A stretch of DNA of 64,000 bases from positions 29,409,245 to 29,473,244 of the forward strand of contig CM046003.1 of NCBI GenBank assembly GCA_025175895.1, read 5' to 3'. Under the pieces are notes generated by a model that had not been told where the DNA came from, searched no databases, and was given only the letters and a program-made list of their open reading frames with translations. The first letter of the stretch is position 1. Every line of letters starts with the position of its first letter. This document shows, piece after piece, positions 19,966-31,475 of the stretch. Made by a program: the position numbers and the translations under genes. The stretch is from Wurfbainia villosa (lineage: Eukaryota > Streptophyta > Magnoliopsida > Zingiberales > Zingiberaceae).

Positions 19966-21795
19966 TGTTAGTGAAAGCCCTAGAGCCAATTATGTGATGA
20001 TTGTTGTATGGACTTTATTGTATCATATTCCTATTTATAAAGGCATGGTTATTATATTTACTTGTATTGGTGCCAAATAACTAAATATAATAATGTCCTT
20101 GAGTAGTAGGTTCTTATCTATATCAATCGATTGGTTGAATCGATAATGAGATGATATAGAGAACACTACTCTTAATCATTCCTAGTCGAGTATTAACATT
20201 CAGGGACAATGTTAATGCGTAGAGACTAGCATGTAGGTCAACAAGATGACTTGATCTCACAAGTCATGGATATGAGATATCAAGTTGACACATGGGTATG
20301 CATTGGAGAATGTATACTGAATGACCCGCCATGAGAAAGTATCATGGATCATTATATGAGTGTCATATACTTTCTCATGTGGCTATTAGTATGACTATTA
20401 GTCCTTAGACCTGAAGTCACCATGGTTCCCTACATAAGGAGTTGCATACTTTGGCTTCGTCAAACGTCACCCGTAAATGGGTGGACTATAAAGGCGATTA
20501 CTGGGTATGTAACAAATTATGCGGAGGGATGTGAGTGATGTAGATGGGATCTATCCCTCCTATATGACGGGGGTGACATCGATATTCTTGATAGAGTGAG
20601 ACCACGAAGTGCATGACCATGCCCAAATGAGTCAATATGAGATATTGAGCTCATTTGATTAGAGTGAGTCTACTTGGGGTTCAAGATTTAGATTGTATCG
20701 AGGATGACACGGTCTATGCCTCGATTGGTCAATCTAGATGTCAAGGATAGAGGGACATTGTCACATATTGTGAGAGTCACAATTAGTAGTCACAAAGGTG
20801 ATGTTGGATCTCAACATTCTTGTAACTTGGGTAGCAATGATGTGTTGCTAGATACCGCTCATTGCTTATGTTCCTAAATCGGTTTAGGGACATTGCCAAC
20901 GTTACAAGAACCTATAGGGTCACACACATAAGAGGAATTAGATGGAGATTAGTTTCATATGATGAACCATGAGGATTAGGTTCATGGGATGAACCAAATT
21001 GGATTAAGAGTAATCCAAATTAGACTAATTGAGTTAGACTCAAGTTGATTCAAGTGTTGAATGAGTCTAATTTATATTTGATTCATCAAATCAATTTAAA
21101 TTAATGAATAGAGATTCATTAAATTAAATTGACTTGAGTCAAGTGGTTAGATTTGATCAACCATGGGAGATTAGAGGTCAAGTTTGACTTGACTTGAGAG
21201 GGAAGATGAAAGGTCAAGTTTGACTTGACCAAATGCCATGTCATGATGATGACTTGGCATGGCCGGCCAATGATGATGCTCCACATCATCATTGACTTTG
21301 TCAATTGGTGCCACATCATGAGGAAGACCAAGAGGCATGGGAGTTACATGCATGCATGTAACCTCCCAAGCCATAATGTGGCCGGCCAACACCATTAGGG
21401 GTTATGATGGTGAAATTCAATTGTGTGAGTTATTCCATCTTCATCTTCTTCCTTGGAATTTTTCTCTCAAGCTCTCTACCTCTCCCAACCTCATCTTGCC
21501 GAGATCTTCTAGGAGTGCTAGCACACTCAAGTTTGTCACTTTCTCCACCTATTGCTTGTGTGGATACCATAGAGGAGTGTGCACTTGACACTCTCGAGTT
21601 CCGGCGAACTTTTGACGAGCCAGGGCATCGCTACGAGGGTAATGTTCTAACCTATTAGATCTAAGGTAGATCTAGGGTTTTTTGTAAGCACATACATGTT
21701 TTTATATTTTTTATACTTCGCACGGATCCGTGGCAGGGGCTTCCGAGGTTTCCACAACGCAAAAAGCGGTTTTTGCGGCTCGGAAAAACCCAACA
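19966..21795 (+). repeat. E4 5' LTR
   Basis: Runs from TGTTAGTGAAAG to AAAACCCAACA. A TATA-like CTATAAAGG is at 20486-20494 and is kept in the 3' LTR (about 27945); another TTTATAAAGG near 20034 is changed to TTTAAAAAGG in the 3' LTR. Numerous perfect inverted repeats fill it: 20117-20160, 20193-20215, 20330-20379, 20819-20908, 20979-20995, 20999-21018, 21093-21137 and 21343-21362. Confidence 0.96.
20487..20493 (+). promoter_or_regulatory. TATA-like box in E4 5' LTR
   Basis: TATAAAG in the context GGACTATAAAGGCG, kept in both LTR copies. This would give a U3 of about 520 bp, a normal size. Motif evidence only. Confidence 0.4.
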
Positions 21796-21796
21796 G

Positions 21797-21809
21797 TGGT
21801 ATCAAAGCC
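21797..21809 (+). other. E4 primer binding site
   Basis: TGGTATCAAAGCC, one mismatch from the initiator tRNA-Met complement, one base after the LTR. Confidence 0.9.
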
Positions 21810-22628
21810 AGGTTCGAAGCATGTATGTGTTTCGTCTTTGTAATTTTTGTATTAGATATAAAAATTACAGATTTATATGTTTCTGTAAATTTCCTAATTT
21901 TATAGAATTTTTGGGTATTTTTCTCAAAGAGTCGAAGCAACAAGTGTTGGGACACTTGTAGGCTTCAACCGTCGAGAAAAACTCTCCGAAACGGCGAGTT
22001 CTCGCTTTAGGTTTTTGGGACAGCGACTTAAGTCACTGTAGGATCATAGTAGGGACACTCGCAAAGTTAATTTTGCGAGTATGGGCGCTGCCCTATCCCC
22101 GAAAGGGGCTTTGTCCCGCGATCGCGCCCGGAAACCGCTTAGCGGGACCATTACGGAGAGGTGACTCATTAATTTGAAAAAAAAAATTAGGAGAAATTAT
22201 AGAAATTTCTGTAAAAATACATAATTTAGAATTATGTATAATTCTGTAATTGTCATGGCCCAATGACCCCAATTTGATTGGATTATGTGTGTTGTAATTC
22301 ATAATACGGCCTGCGTGCCGTTTTGTGGTTGTGCGTGTTGTATAGTGTATGCGACCTGTGCGTCGTACCTCTTCTTTTGATATTCTAGTTGTAATTAGTT
22401 TTTTAGACTCGAATGTAACTCGAGTTTCATATTTGTAATGTACAAAATGGAGCGGTGGAAAGTCCACTCGAAGACGAGATTACGAGAAGGGTGACGACGA
22501 CACATGACGGTCAAAGGAAGCGCTTGGAGAAGCCGCTAGCCTTAGGTTGACCGTCCGATCTTCTCATTGGCTTGAGAAGATCGTAGTAGGGCCATGACTA
22601 TATCACATTTAATTATATATATATATGT

Positions 22629-22629
<1 letters not shown>

Positions 22630-22683
<54 letters not shown>
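22630..22683. repeat. (TA)n microsatellite in E4 leader
   Basis: About 27 TA units, followed by a degenerate 32-36 bp repeat with the palindromic core GCATGC. Confidence 0.93.
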
Positions 22684-22686
<3 letters not shown>

Positions 22687-22994
22687 GATTTTGCTTGTAT
22701 GTATGTGATGCATGCTAGTAGAATAATGCATGTATGTATATGATGCATGCTAGGATAATTTTCTTGTATGTACATGATGCATGCTAGAATAATGAATGTA
22801 TGTATATGATGCATGCTAATATAGGATAATAAAGGCCTAAATGCGTATAAGATACACATTACGATTAGATTAGATAATAATCGAATCAACTCGAAAATGC
22901 CTACCGAGCCTTGATACCCATCACTACCACGATCATTTGTTGTTGTTGAATCTGCCAAAGTAGAGCAACGCATATTATCTTGGTAGGGTGCGGA

Positions 22995-23302
22995 GGGACA
23001 ATCTTGGTCCCGCCTATCACGCTTGGGTTAGAGTAAGCTCAATTAGATTGAGCAAAACTAGTTAAACTCAATTGGATCGAGTAGAACTATAGGCATATTC
23101 CAATCGTTGGAACGATAGGTCAAGATCGCATTTACACTAAATCTTGGGCGATTTAGCCAAAGCTAACTCAAGGTCTTTTGTAAATGTGGGTCTTGATCCT
23201 ATAAACAAGAGTTGCATAGAGATGTAATCGGTAATGTGTTACCCACTGATCATACTAAGTCTTGGGCGATTTAGCCAAAGCTAACTCAAGGCTTAGTATG
23301 AT
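22995..23302 (+). other. Stem-loop array in E4 leader with two related modules
   Basis: Perfect stems: GGGAC/GTCCC (22995-23011), GCTCAAT/ATTGAGC (23037-23053) and ATCGTT/AACGAT (23103-23116). Two modules share a core with apical TTAGC-CAAA-GCTAA and CTTG/CAAG. Module 1 is closed by CATTTACA/TGTAAATG (23129-23136 with 23179-23186), module 2 by the unrelated 11-bp stem ATCATACTAAG/CTTAGTATGAT (23249-23259 with 23292-23302). Same core with different but paired closing stems points to a selected RNA shape; this is inference. Confidence 0.6.
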
Positions 23303-23486
23303 GTGGATCTTGTCCCGCAAGAATTATAGCCAGTTTGTATGAATCTAGTAATGTGGTTTGACCACATCCATAACTCGATTCTACAAAATTCCTATAATTC
23401 AGTGGGAGCATCATTTGATTAAAGGCCTAATTAAATGATAAAAGGAATATGATATTAATCCTCTACATTGTATGTTGTAGATTACT

Positions 23487-24298
23487 ATGTCAACAAACAC
23501 GAACACTCTCTCTCTGCGATCTGTCCTTGAGAAGGACAAGCTCAATGGAGCAAATTTCCTGGACTGGTACAGGAACTTGAGAATTGTTCTCACCCAAGAA
23601 AGGAAGTTGTACGTCCTGGAGCAGCCCATTCCGGAGGCACCTCCTGCCACTGCCTCGCGAGCTGACAAAGATGCTTACAAGAAGCATCAAGATGATGCAT
23701 TAGATGTGTCATGTCTTATGCTCGTGACCATGAACTCTGAGCTTCAGAAGCAACACGAGTTCATGAATGCTTATGATATGGTTGGACATCTTCGTCAACT
23801 ATATCAAGGACAAGCTAGGCATGAGAGATATGAAGTCTCTAAGGCATTATTTGGGTCCAAGATGCAAGAAGGGACTCCCGTAGGTACATATGTACTCAAG
23901 ATGATTGGGTACGTAGAAAACCTACAAAGGCTGGGATTCCCACTTGGCCAAGAGCTGGCCACTGACCTGATCTTGCAATCTTTGCCACAAGCCTTCAATC
24001 AATTTGTCATGAATTATAACATGAATGAAATTGATAAGCCATTACTGAAATGCTCACAAATGTTGAGAATCACGAGCTTAACCTTAAGAAGAATAAATCT
24101 GACACCATTTTGATGGTGCAGAAGAAGAAAGGCAAGGGCAAGCCTAAAGGTAAGGGAAAGTCCCAAGCCAAGGGCAAAGGCAAAGAACTTAAACCCAAAG
24201 GAGGGGTAGCCAAGGAAGGGGCTTGCTTCCACTACAAGGAAGCTGGACACTGGAAGATCTTAAGAAGAAAAGAAGTGAGACTTCTACTTCAGGTATAA
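23487..24298 (+). pseudogene. E4 gag (UBN2 type), frameshifted
   Basis: The ATG at 23487 opens a copia Gag: LNGANFLDWYRNLRIVLTQE, then a helical UBN2 region to SLPQAFNQF. Between about 24035 and 24075 the frame shifts: the original frame stops at 24113, while the following basic Lys/Gly-rich part and the zinc knuckle continue in another frame (24050-24298). The knuckle reads CFHYKEAGHW, with the second Cys changed to Tyr, and about eight residues with the last Cys are missing at the junction to pol. Gag normally forms the particle; this one should not. Confidence 0.9.
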
Positions 24299-26979
24299 AT
24301 GTTATAGAAGTCAATCTATCTATTTCTTCATCATGGGTATTAGATACCGGATGTGCATCTTACATTTGTACCAATGTGCAGGCGCTGAGAAATAGCAGGG
24401 CATTGACAAAGGGCGAGGTGGACCTACGAGTAGGCAATGGAGCAAGAGTTGCTGCTGTTGCTGTAGGAACTTATGATCTATCTTTGCCCTCTGGGCTTGT
24501 ATTAGAATTAGATGAATGTTGTTATGTGCCTGCCTTAACCAAGAACATCATTTCAGTTTCTTGTTTGGACAAGAAAGGATTTTCATTTATAATAAAGAAC
24601 AAATGTTGTTCAGTTTATTTAAATGATATGTTCTATTGTAGTGCACCTCTAATGAACGGACTCTACTTTCTAGACTTAGAGAGCCCTATCTATAACATAA
24701 GTACCAAGAGGTTCAAGTCAAATGAGTTGAACCAAACTTATCTCTGGCACTGTCGCTTAGGTCACATAAATGAGAGTCGCTTATCTCAGCTCCATAAGGA
24801 TGGGCTGCTAGACTCATTTGATTTTGAATCATATGAGACATGCGAATCTTGCCTTTTAGGCAAGATGACCAAGACTCCCTTTAGTGGACACAGCGAAAGA
24901 GCAACAGATTTGTTAGGACTTATACATAGTGATGTATGTGGTCCTTTCAATGTTGCTGCTAGAGGTGGTTACAGGTACTTCATTACATTTACTGATGACT
25001 TCAGTAGATATGGTTATGTGTATCTCATGACACACAAATCAGAATCCTTTGAAAAGTTCAAAGAATTCAAGAATGAAGTACAAAACCAGCTTGACAAGAG
25101 TATTAAGATACTTCGATCAGATCGAGGTGGTGAATACCTTAGCCATGAGTTTCGTGACTATCTAGCTGAGTGTGGGATTCTATCCCAACTCACTCCTCCT
25201 GGAACACCACAGTGGAATGGTGTATCCGAAAGGAGGAATCGTACCCTATTGGATATGGTACGATCTATGATGAGTCACACATATCTTCCTATATCCTTTT
25301 GGGGATATGCTCTAGACACAGCAGCCTTTACCCTTAACCGTGTACCATCCAAGGCTGTGATAAAGACACCATATACGATATGGACAGGGAGAGATCCCAT
25401 GATGTCTTTTATGAGGATTTGGGGTTGTGAGGCTTACGTTCGACGTCAAGTCTCAGACAAACTGGGACCCAAATCCGATAGGTGCTATTTTGTTGGATAT
25501 CCCAAGGATACAAAGGGATATTACTTCTACATTCCCAGTCAGCACAAAGTGTTTGTGGCAAAGACTAGAGTTTTTCTAGAAAGGGATTTTGTTTCTAGAA
25601 AAACTAGTGGGAGTACCTTCGATCTTGAAGAAATTCAAGATAAGGACCATAGCATTGAGGTCTTGATGGAGGTTGAACAGGAACCACAAAGTGTTGTGGG
25701 TGATGAGGTTATTGCACAAAGAGTTGTGGAACAACCACCTGTTCATGTAGACCTACCTCTTCGCAGATCTGATAGGGTACATCGTCAGCCTGAGAGATAT
25801 TCATTTCTCTTGTCTGACCATGATGACGTAATGCTCATTGAGAATGAGCCTACCTCCTATCAGGAAGCTGTGATGAGCCCAGATTTTGAGAAATGGCTAG
25901 AGGTCATGAGATCCGAGATGGAATCCATGTACACCAACCAATTATGGACTTTGGTTGATCCACCTGAAGGGGTCAAACCCATTGGGTGTAAGTGGGTCTT
26001 TAGGAGAAAGACTGACATGGATGGACTTACGCATACCTATAAGGGTCGATTGGTGGCTAAAGGTTTCAAGCAAATTCATGGTATTGACTATGATGAAACC
26101 TTTTCTCCAGTGGCGATGTTTAAGTCCATTCGGATCTTGCTTGCTATTGCAGCATACCACGATTATGAAATCTGGCAGATGGATGTCAAAACCGCATTTC
26201 TGAATGGAAACTTGCTCGAGGATGTATACATGACACAACCTGAGGGTTTTGTAGATCCACAGCATACTGGGAAGGTATGCAAGCTGCAAAGGTCCATTTA
26301 TGGGCTAAAGCAAGCTTCTTGGAGCTGGAATCTTCGATTCGATGATGCGATCAAACAGTTTGGTTTCATCAAGAATGAAGATGAACCCTGTGTCTACAAG
26401 AGGGTTAATGGGAACACAATTGTCTTCCTTGTATTGTATGTGGATGACATACTGCTTATTGGGAATGACATCCCTTCGCTACAGTTAGTGAAGACTTGGC
26501 TCGGGACGTGCTTCTCAATGAAAGACTTAGGTGAAGCAGCCTGTATTCTAGGCATCAAGATCTATAGAGATAGATCTAAGAGATTGCTTGGCCTAAGTCA
26601 GAGTATATACATTGACACGGTATTACTTCGGTTTGCCATGCAGAATTCCAAGAAAGGACTTCTGCCGATGTCACATGGTGTGAGTCTTTCGAAGATTCAA
26701 AGTCCCTCTTCTAGAGAGGAGAGAGACCGCATGGATAAGATCCCTTACGCATCTGCTATAGGATCTATCATGTACGCCATGCTATGTACTCGTCCTGATG
26801 TCTCGTATGCTTTGAGCATGACGAGTAGATACCAGTCAGATCCAGGTGAGCGTCACTGGATAGCAGTCAAGAATATTCTTAAGTACTTGAGAAGGACTAA
26901 AGAATATTTCTTGATATTTGGAGGCGATGAGGAGCTAGCTGTAAAGGGTTACAGCGATGCACTTCCAAACCCGGGATGA
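24223..26979 (+). pseudogene. E4 pol: protease, integrase, RT, start of RNase H
   Basis: A 918-residue open frame. Protease WVLDTGCAS (DTG 41-43). Integrase zinc finger H176, H181, C207, C210; catalytic D237, D300 and E336 with 35-residue spacing. RT from about 575, with QMDVKTAFLNG (652-662), SIYGLKQAS and the YVDD motif at 739-742. RNase H begins YASAIGSIMYA and YSDA at about 910. All catalytic residues visible are intact. No Met start is expected because pol is made as part of a polyprotein; the frame is shifted relative to gag at about 24255. It ends with a shift near 26970. Confidence 0.94.
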
Positions 26980-27410
26980 TTATAGATCACGCGTGGTTCG
27001 TGTTTTGCTTGAATGGTGGCGCCTGTGGTGGAAGAGTTCGGCAGACACGATTCTTGATTCTACAATGGCCGAGTATATCGCTGCATCCGAGGCGAAAGGA
27101 GGCGATTTAGATCCGCAAGTTCATTCTCGAGCTTGGGGTGGTTCCTAGCATTGCAGATCCCATAGAGCTCTATTGTGACAACATTGGAGCGATTGCACAG
27201 GCTAAGGAACCTCGCTCACACTAGCGGACCAAACACATACTACGGCGCTTCCATCTCATTCGAGAGATTATCGATAGAGGAGATGTGAAGATTTGCAGAG
27301 TACCCACAGAGGCTAACATCGTAGATCCCTTGACCAAGGCTTTGGCACAGAAAAAGCATGATGGTCACACTAGGTCATTGGGTATTAGATACTACGGTGA
27401 TTGGCACTAG
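26957..27410 (+). pseudogene. E4 RNase H, C-terminal part with small indels
   Basis: Continues RNase H in shifting frames: DSTMAEYIAASEA (about 27058-27096), then LYCDNIGAIAQAKEPRSH, a TAG explained by CAG to TAG, and FHLIREIIDRGDVKIC, DPLTKAL and the final TAG at 27408-27410. At least two indels lie between 26957 and 27140. The conserved RNase H residues (E of AEY, D of YCDN) remain readable. Confidence 0.88.
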
Positions 27411-27424
27411 TGCTAGTGGGAGAT
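27411..27424 (+). other. E4 polypurine tract
   Basis: TGCTAGTGGGAGAT directly before the 3' LTR, in the usual copia form. Confidence 0.85.
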
Positions 27425-29262
27425 TGTTAGTGAAAGTCATAGAGCCAATCATGTGATGATTGTTGTATGGACTTTATTGTATCATATTCCTATTTAAAAA
27501 GGCATGGTTATTATATTTACTTGTATTGGTGCCAAATAACTAAATATAATAATGTCCTTGAGTAGTAGGTTCTTATCTATATCAATCGATTGGTTGAATC
27601 GATAATGAGATGATATAGAGAACACTACTCTTAATCATTCCTAGTCGAGTATTAACATTCAGTGACAATGTTAATGCTTAGAGACTATAATGTAGGTCAA
27701 CAAGATGACTTGTTCTCACAAGAGATGGATATGAGATATGAAGTTGACACATGGGTATGCATTGGAGAATGTATACTGAATGACCCGCCATGAGAAAGTA
27801 TCATGGATCATTATATGAGTGTCATATACTTTCTCATGTGGCTATTAGTATGACTATTAGTCCTTAGACCTGAAGTCACCATGGTTCCCTACATAAGGAG
27901 TTGCATACTTTGGCTTCGTCAAACGTCACCCGTAAATGGGTGGACTATAAAGGCGATTCGGGTATGTAACAAATTATACGAGGGATGTGAGTGATGTAGA
28001 TGGGATCTATCCCTCCTATATGACGGGGGTGACATCGATATTCTTGATAGAGTGAGACCACGAAGTGCATGGTCATGCCCAAATGAGTCAATATGAGATA
28101 TTGAGCTCATTTGATTAGAGTGAGTCTACTTGGGGTTCAAGATTTAGATTGTACCGAGGATGACACGGTCTATGCATCGATTGGTCAATCTAGATGTCAA
28201 GGATAGAGGGACATTGTCACATATTGTGAGAGTCACAATTAGTAGTCACAAAGGTGATGTTGGAGCTCAACATTCTTGTAACTTGGGTAGCAATGATGTG
28301 TTGCTAGATATCGCTCATTGCTTATGTTCCTAAATCGGTTTAGGGACATTGCCAACGTTACAAGAACCTATAGGGTCACACACATAAGAGCAATTAGATG
28401 GAGATTAGGTTCATATGATGAACCATGAGGATTAGGTTCATGGGATGAACCAAATTGGATTAAGAGTAATCCAAATTAGACTAATTGAGTTAGACTCAAG
28501 TTGATTCAAGTGTTGAATGAGTCTAATTTATATTTGATTCATCAAATCAATTTAAATTAATGAATAGAGATTCATTAAATTAAATTGACTTGAGTCAAGT
28601 GGTTAGATTTGATCAACCATGGGATATTAGAGGTCAAGTTTGACTTGACTTGAGAGGGAAGATGAAAGGTCAAGTTTGACTTGACCAAATGCCATGTCAT
28701 GATGATGACTTGGCATGGCCGGCCAATGATGATGCTCCACATCATCATTGACTTTGTCAATTGGTGCCACATCATGAGGAAGACCAAGAGGCATGGGAGT
28801 TACATGCATGCATGTAACCTCCCAAGCCATAATGTGGCCGGCCAACACCATTAGGGGTTATGATGGTGAAATTCAATTGTGTGAGTTATTCCATCTTCAT
28901 CTTCTTCCTTGGAATTTTTCTCTCAAGCTCTCTACCTCTCCCAACCTCATCTTGCCGAGATCTTCTAGGAGTGCTAGCACACTCAAGTTTGTCTCTTTCT
29001 CCACCTATTGCTTGTGTGGATACCATAGAGGAGTGTGCACTTGACACTCTCGAGTTCCGGCGAACTTTTGGACGAGCGGGATAAGCGAAGGGCATCGCTA
29101 CGAGGGTAATGTTCTAACCTATTAGATCTAAGGTAGATCTAGGGTTTTTTGTAAGCACATACATGTTTTTATATTTTTTATACTTCGCACGGATCCGTGG
29201 CAGGGGCTTCCGAGGTTTCCGCAATGCAAAAAGCGGTTTTTGCGGCTCGGAAAAACCCAACA
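27425..29262 (+). repeat. E4 3' LTR
   Basis: Colinear with 19966-21795 with scattered substitutions and a short insertion near 29071-29090. The inverted repeats of the 5' copy are preserved, for example CATGAGAAAGTAT/ATACTTTCTCATG at about 27789-27838. Confidence 0.96.
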
Positions 29263-29278
29263 CCCTCGGGGTGTGACA
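29263..29278 (+). repeat. E3 5' LTR, terminal piece after E4
   Basis: CCCTCGGGGTGTGACA, the last bases of the E3 LTR; the first five are the target-site duplication. The 3' LTR end (37346-37361) matches apart from two transitions. Confidence 0.93.
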
Positions 29279-29285
29279 ATTTATT

Positions 29286-29300
29286 TGGTATTAGAGTGCC
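29286..29300 (+). other. E3 primer binding site
   Basis: TGGTATTAGAGTGCC, a mutated match to the initiator tRNA-Met complement, seven bases after the LTR end. Confidence 0.8.
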
Positions 29301-29489
29301 TAGGTTTTCGAGTTCCTAAGTTTTTTTTTTTGGGAGTTCGCCACATTTGACAGGTTTTGCGAGTCAATTTGGGGATTTTCGGATTTGTATTGATTTCCAA
29401 CGATTTTTATGTTTCAAAAATTCGAGGTATTATTGACGAGGTCGATTTGGGGACTTGGCGGCGATGGGACCTCTCCTGGTGACAAATAG

Positions 29490-29549
29490 GTAAGATGATT
29501 AATTTTATATATTTTTACTCGTAGTAACATCTGGGTAATAATTTAACAG
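29490..29549 (+). other. Intron-like segment just before E3 gag
   Basis: AATAG|GTAAGATG to AATTTAACAG, 60 nt, ending two bases before the gag ATG at 29552. The acceptor could also pair with upstream LTR donors to give a spliced gag mRNA. Prediction from motifs only. Confidence 0.35.
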
Positions 29550-29551
29550 AT

Positions 29552-31160
29552 ATGAAACGAGGTGGGCGGGCTCCTGCATCGAGACGTGGTGCGGGGTGGC
29601 CACGCAAGAGGACATTGAGATCTCTGGCGAGGGAGTTGCCAGAAAGATCTACTGAGGATGAGCATGTCGATCAGGGTCAGATTTCACATGGTGCTGCGGG
29701 TGTCGTGAGTCCTCAGTCCCCGACGGTTCCTCCTCCAGAGATATCCACTTCTGCGGTATCCGATGTACCACCGGTGGTACCCACTCCATCATATTACGCA
29801 GTACCTCCGGTAGCACCTGCTACTATATACCTGGAGGTACCACCGGTAGTCCCTGCTGCTACACACCAGGCACCCCCGCTAGTAGTGCTTGCTATTGCAT
29901 ACCGGACAGGCTCACCAGTGGTGCCAGTTGGCCCTTACTCAGTATCTGCCCCTGCTTATGCAGCGACACCACCTACAGTAGTTCCGCCAGCTCCTACGAT
30001 GGCCCCTACTCATCCTACTGATGTGACTGCGGCACGAGCTCGGATCCCTATTTTAGCCAAGTCGATGAAAAGCCGATTCACACTATTCTCTGGAGAGACT
30101 GATCCGAGCGTGGCTCAGTCTTGGATTGAGACTATGGAGCATACTTTCCTCTATATGGTTTGCTCAGAGTGGGAGAAGGCAGAGTTGGCGGCCTTCCATT
30201 TACGTGACGAGGCCGAGGTCTGGTGGGACACGCAATGCTCGATCATCGGTGAGCAGCAGATTACTTGGGTGAGATTCAGGGAGGCCTTTGAGAGTCAGTA
30301 CTTCCCACGGTTATATCAGATGATGCGCCGTTAGGATTTTCTGAGTCTTTGATAGAATAATCGCACAGTGATGGAGTACAATGCAGAATTTAATCGGTTA
30401 GCCAGATTTTGTTCAGAGTTAGTCGCTGAGGACAGGCCACGCATGCTTTAATTTGTCCAGGGACTAGATGAGCATCTTCAGGTTAAGATTGCAGATTTTG
30501 GAAATTCTTCCTACCGAGAGGCATTGGATAGAGCTCTGTTGATTGAGTCGGCTCAACAGAGAGTTAATTCTTATAAGAAGAGGAAACAGACATAACGAAC
30601 CTCAGGACAGACCCAGCAGTCACAGGCTACTAGACAGCAACAAAGTGGCCGCAGTCAGTCGGGTCAGGGTAACTCTCGGGCATCTAGCCGGCCTCAGAAA
30701 TCAGGACGATCTTCAGCTGGACACTCCCAGTCTTCTTAGCAGAACTGGAAGCCGCCCACCAGTGACACTTACTGTACTCGTTGCGGGTCCAGAGATCATA
30801 CCATCTCAGCTTGCACCCTGGGACAGTCAGTTTGTTATTATTGCAAATTGCCTGGACACCTGAGCCGAGATTGTTCGCTAAAGGCTCAGCATGTGGCTTC
30901 AGGGGTTTCTATCCAGGGAGGACAGTTCAGTTAGTCCGGGACTCAGAGAGGGGGGAAAATAGCCAAATCTTCACAACTCCAGCAGAGGACAGCTTCCCCT
31001 TCAGTAGTCGCATATGACATGCATGGACAGGAGTACTCCAGTGCCCGTATGATGTCACAGGTTACATTTTAGGACCTCGATGCTCGATGCAACCCCTAAC
31101 CACTGATGCGAGTACCTATCGCCTCACCAGCGATTGATTCAGATCACCCCACCAGTTTAG
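29552..31160 (+). pseudogene. E3 gag, many nonsense codons
   Basis: The ATG at 29552 opens a 260-residue frame: basic N-terminus, a long Pro/Val/Thr-rich low-complexity part (about 50-160) and the retrotransposon Gag capsid core (FTLFSGETDPSVAQSWI ... AEVWWDTQC). It stops with TAG at 30333. The same frame continues with Gag sequence (VMEYNAEFNRLARFC, YREALDRALL), a Gln/Ser-rich stretch and zinc knuckle elements (TRCGSRDHTISAC, YYCKLPGHLSRDC), interrupted by about ten TAG, TAA or TGA codons, nearly all explained by C-to-T in CAG, CAA or CGA. Confidence 0.88.
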
Positions 31161-31167
31161 GACTAGC

Positions 31168-31475
31168 GTGACTACGTCTACGATGCGATCGCAGCCTTCG
31201 TATCAGCCTCAGGCCCAATCACAGCCACCTCTGACAGTGCTATCACCTCCACCCCCGCCGGAGACTGGGCGGATTCATACGGTTACTGGAGAGGATGTGC
31301 AGCGAGCCAATGAATCCGTTTTCTGCGGTACAGTTTCACTTTATGCATTTTCAGCTTATATGCTAATTGATACCGACAGTTCACATTCATTTTTTTCTCG
31401 TGCATTTATGAGGGAGATTAGTAGACTACCTACTATTAGATCACGCGACTAACTGTCTCCCTATCGTCCGGTGAT
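31168..31475 (+). pseudogene. E3 protease, active site altered
   Basis: Shows the run-up (ESVFCGTVSLYAF) and active-site region MLIDTDSSHSFFSRAF. The DTG triad reads DTD, a Gly-to-Asp change explained by one G-to-A transition, so protease activity should be lost. A one-base frameshift near 31440-31450 joins it to the following pol frame. Confidence 0.85.

Larger units (their letters stand above)
21810..23486 (+). other. E4 leader between PBS and gag
   Basis: A 1.7-kb untranslated part. It contains a TA microsatellite (22630-22683), about four units of a repeat built on TGATGCATGCTA (22692-22817) and a stem-loop-rich part (22995-23302). I see no gene; short open frames are interrupted and unsupported. 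Confidence 0.75.
19966..29262 (+). mobile_element. E4: complete Ty1/copia element inserted in the E3 5' LTR
   Basis: LTRs 19966-21795 and 27425-29262 (about 1.83 kb each, few differences), PBS, long leader, gag, pol in copia order (protease, integrase, RT, RNase H) and PPT. It is flanked by CCCTC at 19961-19965 and 29263-29267, a perfect 5-bp target-site duplication; the uninterrupted E3 3' LTR carries a single CCCTC there. The close LTRs suggest a fairly recent insertion. Frameshifts in gag and near the RNase H end disable it. Lineage within copia is uncertain (Tork/Angela-like by length and Gag style). Confidence 0.97.

Noticed and set aside
19652..20080. 142-codon open frame with hydrophobic segments, possible membrane protein
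   Set aside because: It crosses the E3 LTR/E4 boundary at 19965/19966, so it is an accident of the insertion.
22542..22973. 143-codon minus-strand open frame with a Tyr/Ile repeat
   Set aside because: Created by the TA microsatellite in the E4 leader; antisense and without domain.
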